From Lampris incognitus (taxonomy: Eukaryota > Chordata > Actinopteri > Lampriformes > Lampridae), in NCBI RefSeq assembly GCF_029633865.1, contig NC_079219.1, forward strand, positions 55,099,672 to 55,163,671: a DNA stretch of 64,000 nt, read 5' to 3'. The position numbers and the translations under genes were made by a program. Position 1 is the stretch's first letter; each line of letters starts with the position of its first letter. Below are positions 56,846 to 64,000 of this stretch, piece after piece. Under the pieces are notes generated by a model. It worked only from the letters and a program-made list of their open reading frames with translations, made no database searches and was not told the DNA's origin.

Positions 56846-58163
56846 CCGGGATCAGACTACACGTTTTAAACCCGATTGTTGTTGCTGACAAATTTCCAGT
56901 GTCGGGCCCGATTATGAACGTATGGAATGACGAACAGGCATCTTTATCCCGTGTAGAGTGACATAATGGAAGAACAGCAACGGCATCTGAGACACCCCAT
57001 GACACCCCGACAAAAAGTCTTGCGTGTCAGGATTTTTTTTGCATTTTCCCGCCTAGTCTGACATTTCCTACGACATGTTCCTTGACTCAATTTACCAGCT
57101 CTCAATTTACCAGCTCTCAATTTACCAGTCAATCTTCGTTCCAACCCTCACCTATGGTCATGAGCTTTGGGTAGTGACCAAAAGTGTGAGATCGCGGATA
57201 CAAGCGGCTGAAATGAGTTTCCTCCGTAGGGTGTCTGGGCTCAGCCTTAGAGATAGGGTGAGGAGCTCGGACAGCCGGAGGGAGCTCGGAGTAGAGCTGC
57301 TGCTCCTTCACGTCGAAAGGAGCCAGTTGAGATGGTTAGGGCATCTGATTAGGATGCCTCCCGGGCGCCTTCCTTTGGAGGTTTACCGGGCACGGCCAGC
57401 TGGAAGGAGACCCCGGGGTAGACCCAGAACTCGTTGGAGGGACTACATGTCCAGTCTGGCCTGGGAACCCCTTGGGATCCCCCATGAGGAGCTGGAGGGC
57501 GTTGCTGGGGAGAGGGACGTCTGGAGTGCCCTACTTAGCTTGCTGCCACCACGATCCGACCCCAAAAAGGCGGCTGAAGATGAGATGAGATGAGATGTTC
57601 CTTGACGTTGACCAGTAGGATGACTGAGTAAACATGGCAAAGAGAAAGCAATACTGCTGTTGCTGCTGTCAGGTGGAACAACGAAACCGAGGAATTGTTC
57701 GTTTAGCAGAGGCAACAATACCCCTGCAGGCCCTTTTGACGTTTCCTCAAGGGAGGACCACGACAGATTCAAAAAAGATGGACTAAATGTTGGCGAGAAA
57801 TGGCGGAGGCACTTCAGCAACCCAGTGAGTAGCAGGTTAAACTATGCTAGGTTATCAATTCCCCAGTAGCACTAGCCGCAACAGCATCCACAGTCGTTTT
57901 TCTTTCTTTTCTTTTTCTTTTCAGAACACAAGACTGCCAGCATCACACATAGCGTTCTTGTAGCCATAATTTGACAATTTCATGACCCTCCACCCCGACG
58001 ACCTATGAACGCGTGCAAGAGCGTGAAAGGCAGCATATGATGATTGGCCGGGGTCATACTTGTTGTGATGCCAAGACAGGGCAAGAATTAATGGCACTGT
58101 GATTACCTAATGTGATATGGTGACCACCGTGAAAGACAAAAATATTGTGTAGTCTGAGCTCGG
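56846..58163. mobile_element. Probable DNA transposon relic with terminal inverted repeats
   Basis: The left end CCGGGATCAGACTACAC (56846-56862) is matched in reverse by GTGTAGTCTGAGCTCGG (58147-58163), 15 of 17 bases. Without the nested Rex3 insertion the element is about 800 bp. Short open pieces (57660-57830) are unrecognised. The family is unknown. Confidence 0.55.
57087..57594 (+). pseudogene. Rex3-like LINE, 5'-truncated copy with 12-bp target duplication
   Basis: Perfect duplication ATGTTCCTTGAC at 57075-57086 and 57595-57606. Inside is one open frame with the Rex3/RTE C-terminus: FVPTLTYGHELWVVTKSVRS, RIQAAEMSFLRRVSGLSLRD, GHLIRMPPGRLPLEVYRARP, RGRPRTRWRDYMSSLAWEPL and LLSLLPPRSDP. 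The 3' end is a short GATGA repeat tail. At the 5' junction TCAATTTACCAGCTC is present about three times. The catalytic domains are absent. Confidence 0.9.
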
Positions 58164-59117
58164 CTTTACGAAACGTTTGCATAAAAGGCTCAAAATGTCT
58201 GCGAGAGCGCCCTCGTACTCTTGATGAGTTGACGGTGGGACGGCCCTAAACCCTCACAGATTTAGCGGCAACACACCTCAAAGTCTGAGTCCGTGAGTGT
58301 GGACATTGGGTTTTACGATCCCTAAACCAGACCTTAAATCTAACATGCATCCGATTGGATGGATGACACGATGGCCCAGGGACTTCAGGTCGAATGATCT
58401 GAAAATGTCAGAAATACGGAAACAGAAATCGGCAGAAGTGTGGAAGTCGCCTGGCATGTGGGAGCTGTTGACACTGAGAACTGTGTGAATAATTTGGTAT
58501 GATTACGATCGCTTTCAGAACTAGCAGTTTTTTTGTCTAGCACTGACAACTGAAATTATGATACCACTGAATTTCTGAATTGAATCACTTCGCTTATTTT
58601 AAGCCCTTTGTCAGTCAGCTACGATTGTGCTGCACAACATTTCTCTCTTGGTTATTTGTGCACGTTTATAATGCTAATTACAATTACGTCCGTATGATCA
58701 TCCATATGGTACATTCTGAATGCATGTTATCTGTTCATTAAGAATTACGACAAGCTGCAACTTTGCCTGTTATGATGTCATTGTTTTGATTTATTTCTTC
58801 TGCCGGTCCGACATTTTTCTCCTGTTTCCTTCTTTCTTTGTCTTTTGTAATTCTATTTTTATCTGCCATTTCTCTCTTCGATCCTGGTGATCTTCTCTCT
58901 GAGAAATGCTTTCTCTTCCACAGCGAGTGTTGAGTATGTGATTGATGGAATGATAACTGATGTTTATGATGTGTAAATGAACAACGGCGTGTTGCATACA
59001 GAGCCACCCAGATGCACTGATTAAAAAAAAGAGCGTTTGACACGGATTTACCAAGGTTACCGTGTGACTGGTCTTTATCTACAGCAGGTAGAAACGACTT
59101 CTGCAAACACGTCAAGT
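58164..59117. other. No recognised gene
   Basis: Mixed DNA, no known repeat recognised. Confidence 0.4.
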
Positions 59118-59226
59118 GTGTCAATTTGTCTAGCCCAATATCACAAATTACAAATTTGCCTCGACGGGCTTTACAGCAACACAACATCCTGTCCTTAGAC
59201 CCTCGCATCGGATAAGGAACAACCAC
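59118..59226 (+). repeat. Fragment of a common fish interspersed repeat
   Basis: TAGCCCAATATCACAAATTA, AAATTTGCCTCGACGGGC and CATCGGATAAGGAACAACC resemble a repeat that is frequent in teleost genomic sequence. The name is not known to me. Confidence 0.5.
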
Positions 59227-61460
59227 CGTGGAGACGTCCCCAAAACTGACGCATGCAGCAGTGAATTGTAGCTGCACGGTCGCTCCATCCTATGAATCCC
59301 GGAGAGTGGATTCGGAATTTTGTTTCAGTTGTAATTTGCTGATTCGTACCTGCTTAAAGTCGCTTAAAGGAGAACAGGTGGTGTGGCTAATGTAGGACAC
59401 TGCTGTCTCTCTACCTCTACCCATTCAACTTTGTTCTTCTCTCTCTCCCCCGCTATACTTTCCTCCCTCGCTCTCCCTCGCCCTCTTTCGCTCCTTTACT
59501 CTCTCACTTCCCATCTGTTGGCGCCTCTCTCTCCCTCCCTCGCTCCCTCCTCCTCCGTAGGTGAAGATGGATCATTCTGTGTCTGTCAGCGGTAGTATCA
59601 GAGAATGAGAACGTATTGTCTGCTGTCTCTGATAATAAATGCTCCTATCTCGTGCTACTGTTCCCGGTCATAATAGATGGCCTGTATCTGCACAGTTTCT
59701 GTTTATGAGATTATCACAGCTCTCTGCCGTCCCAGAAGCGCCCGACAGGAGAGATGGAGAAATTACTTAATCGCTAGGGGGCCCGAAAGTCATCATTTCT
59801 GAGGAATTTGGCGAGCGGGTGAAGCTTAGTGAATTGGCAGTTACTGCTGCGGTATTACATGCAGAGAGTCTGAGCCATGACGCCGGAGAAGTTAAATTGT
59901 GTGATTTCTGTTTTATGTTGGCCGAATCCTTGGCGCGTTATTGAGTGAGACAAAGACACACTGCATTCTCATCTCGGTGCCACAGCATTTATTGGATATG
60001 AAAGCTGAGAGTGACAGGAGGGATGAGAGCAGGGGAGAGAGAGGAAGACATATAACAAAGATCCTAAACCAGATTTTATACCAAGGCCTAAGACAGCATG
60101 GTACAGGCTCAACCACAAGGACCCCCTCGCTACAATCATTCTTGTTTCGCTTGCTTTTTAACCGTAATTGGTTTATACAGCTGATCCGGTGCAGAGCCTG
60201 TGTTTTGTCAGCGGTGCAGGAGGAGCTGTGGTGTTGGGCTGTAGGTTTTTTACACAGTGACAAAGGCACCGGTGTTTAAGATGCTGGTAGTAAAATGTGA
60301 AATGGTGTTTGAGGGCATTCTTTTAGCAGGGTATGGAGCATATAGAGAATCAGCACACCAGTTTCAAAACATGCAAACTGAGTCTGCCACCCCCATCCCC
60401 CCAACTTACTTTTGCATGCTCGGTCTGCAGCTGTAGCTGTGCATCCAGAACAGGACTCTACAGCCACCAGAAGATGCACAAGTAGGAGGAGACACAATGG
60501 ACAACAACAAGCAAGTAAGTGTGTGTGTGTGTGTGTGCATGCTTAGCAGGGGGACATTTATTAGTGCTGGTCACTAGGGGAGTCTGTTGACATTTGACCC
60601 TTGTCTTGACCACCTGACCCCGGCCTGACCTCTCTGTCTGGCTCAGATGGCTAACCAGAGGGTCTTTTTGGCCCAGAGCCCTGACTGATGGTCCTCTTCT
60701 CTTGGCCGTAAGACCTAACCCGTCTCAGCAGGGCCAGGCAAGGCCTGCCAGGGCTAACTCAACATGATCTTCTGTCGTATTCATATCTACAGTAGAGGTA
60801 CCACTCTGCAGATGTGAGCACTGTTAGTGCACAGTTAGTTTCCTGGTGTTCTGAGTTCATCTTTATGCATGCATGTCCGTATTTATCTGCAGACAGATTA
60901 AATCATCTCTGTCAACAACAAAAAGCAAATAAAATCCAGGTAGATGTAATGATGTGAACAACAAGTAAGAATCAAGCTAGGCTAACCTGTGCCGTGGTTC
61001 CGCTCCTGTAGTTGACACCAGACAGTTGGCTTGAGGCCTTGGCCAATAGCTTCTAATGGCCCAGAACACTGACGAATGGCCCTTATTGGCCCTCGGCCCT
61101 AAATAGGGGATTTCATTGGCTGTTGGCCCTGTCGGTATGAGCAGAAGGGTCAGCTGGCCCTCGGCCCTGCCCCCCGGTTCTGCTGCACATGGTGTTATTC
61201 TGAGCCGCTGTAGCGTCGCACTCAAATTTCATCTTCAATTAGATCTCAAAGTGCAAGCATAGCCTAAAGACAGAACTGTTACACATTACTTCCACAAATC
61301 TGAGTTTAATTTTAAATAGTGATTAGTTTGACATGAGAAGTACTGAAATTAATAAACACCCCGGAGTGAGTGTCTATAACAATATCTGTAGAAGAGTGCT
61401 TATGCATATAAGAATATCTAAATTGGCAAGCAAGTAAATGAATTGGGGATTAATAGATAT
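59227..61460. other. No recognised gene
   Basis: Contains a pyrimidine-rich tract (59430-59555), a short GT run (60519-60537) and a segment with repeated TGGCCCTCGGCCCT-like words (61070-61175). No exon identified. Confidence 0.35.
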
Positions 61461-61545
61461 TGTCCAGAGGATTTGGGGTTTTTTTCAGAGTGCAAAGCAT
61501 TTTGTCCAGAGTATTTGGGGTGGTTTTCAGAGTGCAAAGCATAAA
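61461..61545. repeat. Tandem duplication, about 40 bp x 2
   Basis: The words TGTCCAGAG, TATTTGGGGT or GATTTGGGGT, and TCAGAGTGCAAAGCAT occur twice in succession. Confidence 0.85.
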
Positions 61546-62344
61546 AATCATCTATTGCAGGTCTCTACTATACAGTACTATATACAATCTATACACAAAA
61601 AGGTTCAATGTCCAAATTGCAGGACAGCGCTACGCTGGGAAACTTTCCAGGATCGTTCAAACAAATAGAGCTGTGAAACAGGTTTGAGACGTATGAGATT
61701 CTGAATAAAACTCAACGGGCTTCAGCATTCCTGCATCTCCTCGTCTTTGGTTTTCCTCCAGCAGGGTGTTTGATAGTCAAGGCTGCCTGGCCCGCTCACC
61801 TGTTGGATGAAACGACATGTGTTGATCGATTTCTTAACATTCGAAGATTAAATTTCCCGGAAAACAATAGGAGCCGGTCCATTTCTTTCAGTTTTATTGA
61901 AAATCCATACCGGTTTTTGTAGTGTTTGAACCTTCTTTTTTTTTTTTTTTTTTTTTGGAGAAACCATTTCAAAGTTTTATCTCCATAATATGTTGCCTGT
62001 CTGTCTGTTTGTGTTAACTTTAATACGTCTGCAGCAAGGTTCATCGGTTTATCAATGGACATCAAATTTGCGACTCTTGAACTGAAGAGGAGCTAAAGCG
62101 TTTTATATGGTGCATTTGCTCATTTGAATCTAAAACATTTTATTTCTCGGGCGGGGGTCCCAGTCACCAGTCCCCCCCCCAATATGGCTGTAAAGGAAAG
62201 TCATTTGTCATTTCATCTTATGTACTAGGTACACAAAAGAAACGAAATTCCATTTCCCCCAGCCCGCAGCAGTGCAACACAATAGACAAAAACACAAACA
62301 GCCAACAACGTTGTCCACCCGGTGCAACACAGTCCAAAAACTCC
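61546..62344. other. Unassigned sequence
   Basis: Contains a T-run of about 22 (61936-61957). No gene recognised. Confidence 0.4.
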
Positions 62345-62855
62345 ACCATCCAGAGAGCGAACGCCAGCCAGGAGGACTGTCGGAACTACCGGTCTGCATG
62401 GGCTAGAGGTTAGCTTAGCCTGCCCCGCTTCCGCGTCCTGTCAGACCGTCCTCGGTGTTTCCTGTTCAGGCGCAGCTCCAGGCAGGGCCGTGGTCCTTGG
62501 GCCCATCGGATGCAGCAGACCAGGCACCCTCAGCCAATCCAACGCCAGCTCTCCAGCCAGACACCCTCAACACACCTCTCCTGTACTCCACGCGACGACA
62601 CAAACGCATACGCAGACAAAAACACTACACAGTCGACGCTAGGCGAGGCCGCCGCCAGACCGCCTCGGTGTTTCCTCTCAGGCAGGGCCGTGCGCTAGCA
62701 GTTAGCTTAGCCTGCCCCGCTTCCGCGTCCTGTCAGATCGCCCTCGGTGCCTCCTCCTTGGGCCCACAGGACGCAGCAGACCAAGCTCTCTCAGCCAATC
62801 CAGCGCCGGCTCTCCCAGCCAAGCGAAATTGACGATCAAAATAAAAACCTCACAC
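62345..62855 (-). repeat. Repeat family E, locus 2 (two modules)
   Basis: Reverse-oriented relative of 53634-54050. Two GGACGCGGAAGC blocks (ending, on the plus strand, at 62438 and 62730) lie 292 bp apart. Extra sequence versus locus 1 includes CGTATGCGTTTGTGTCGTCG on the minus strand. Confidence 0.75.
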
Positions 62856-64000
62856 GATGACACAAACTTAGACGTGGACAAAGACACTGTATAATCGGTA
62901 CTGGGTGAGGCCGCTGCAAACGCGAGTCCGCGCCGCCATCTTCCCACACCGGAAGCGGCGTGTAGTCCTTGTTTTTTTAACGTAAGTAAATTGTTTTTCC
63001 ACTAATGTGTGGACCTCCGAAACTTACCGACCTTGACCAAGGCCGAAAGGTTTGAAGTTCGCCGCAGATAACTTTCCACATTTCCGTGTCACATGAGGGA
63101 GGATGAGAGACTCGGTACTGATGCTGCGGCGATGAAACAAGCTGCCGGCTTCGTCTCCACTCAGTAACTGTGACTGCATGTGTAAGTGATCAGTTGGTGT
63201 TTGGGGGCGAACACAGGATAACATCAATCTAGCTGTCACGGTACACAGTCCATTGGGATAGACAGGCTACACACACATATACACACACACACAGACACAC
63301 ACCTTATCTCTGTGTGGCAGACCATTGGTCGCTCATTAGATAGAGAGGGTAAAGAGACAGACATGGAGACAAAGAGACGCTATGCTAATGCGCTTTGATT
63401 TTCCTCTCGTCTCTTCTTTCACAGCTGCTGTAAAATCTATTCTTCTCCTTCATCTTACTTGGTTCCCCTCCTCCCCCTCCCTCTTTCCACGCTCATCCAG
63501 CCCTTACTCAAGAAAAGTGTTTGAAAGGGGAAACTTTTCAAAAAGGGCCTTCGTTTATTCCAAGTTTATTTCACCATATTTCACCTTTATTATTAGAAAA
63601 GTAATCACAGGAACCGTTCTTTATTGGGCGGGGGGGGGGGTCTTCTGGCCACCTTTTTTTTTTTTTTTACCATCGTGGAGGCCTGTGTGTGTGTGTGCCG
63701 AAGGAAAGGAAAAGAGACAGCATTACCCGTTTATCTGTGGGAGATGAGGGAGGCGGTGAACCAGTTGTCACTAAAAAGCTAAAAATCCAATGAGACCGGC
63801 TTATGAGGCAGCTGCTTCATAAAACCTACAGATTCAAACCTTATTCCAGTTGTCATCACGTTTTATGTAAAGCTAACGCCATTTGTGTCACCACAGTAAA
63901 ACTATTACGGGATGTTCAAAATAAAAGCCCCCCTCTTGCAATTTTCCATCATAATTAAGAAAAATGGCTTTTACTGTGAAAATCTTATGATGTGCAGCTT
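62856..64000. other. No recognised gene
   Basis: CpG-containing start (62900-62960), short CA run (63271-63300), G-run (63630-63640) and T-run (63653-63668). No gene or known repeat recognised. Confidence 0.4.

Overview
This is a stretch of animal genomic DNA, almost certainly from a ray-finned (probably percomorph) fish. The evidence is a split vertebrate-type gene with GT-AG introns, long CA/GT, CT, GATA and CATT microsatellites, and typical teleost mobile elements (Rex3 LINEs, Tx1/L1-like LINEs, Tc1-like transposons, several tRNA-derived SINE families). No prokaryotic features are present.

The only intact cellular protein gene I can support is a Scratch-family zinc-finger repressor, best called scrt1, on the minus strand. 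Exon 1 (33710-33821) encodes the SNAG-domain start MPRSFLVKK. Exon 2 (23371-24098) encodes a linker and five zinc fingers. Together they give 279 residues. The 9.6-kb intron is packed with repeats: SINEs, two inverted-repeat elements, a 1.5-kb array of a 34-bp unit, and a 23-bp minisatellite whose last copy ends about 7 bp from the exon 1 splice donor. The presumed promoter/5' leader (33822-34500) is GC-rich and holds an RE1-like sequence.

Layout. 1-9400: SINE, LINE and Tc1 relics among microsatellites. 9400-15500: a fold-back Tc1 element, an intron-bearing IS630/Tc1-type transposase pseudogene broken by a hairpin insertion, and an L2-like LINE broken by a SINE. 15500-23370: mostly unrecognised DNA, ending in the probable scrt1 3' UTR. 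23371-34500: scrt1. 34500-40400: upstream DNA followed by a near-full-length but dead Tx1/L1-like LINE. 40400-53600: SINEs, LINE tails, a 376-bp palindromic MITE and microsatellites. 53600-64000: a modular repeat family present at two loci, an I/Nimb-like LINE ORF1 relic, a solo LTR, and a Rex3 copy inserted with a 12-bp target duplication into a probable DNA transposon.

I found no operon-like or otherwise undescribed multi-gene system. The unusual content is repeat architecture: nested insertions with readable target-site duplications, fold-back and palindromic elements, swapped SINE modules, and tandem arrays in the scrt1 intron. All family assignments are from recalled resemblance; no search was run. 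Repeat boundaries are approximate unless a target duplication or splice site fixes them.
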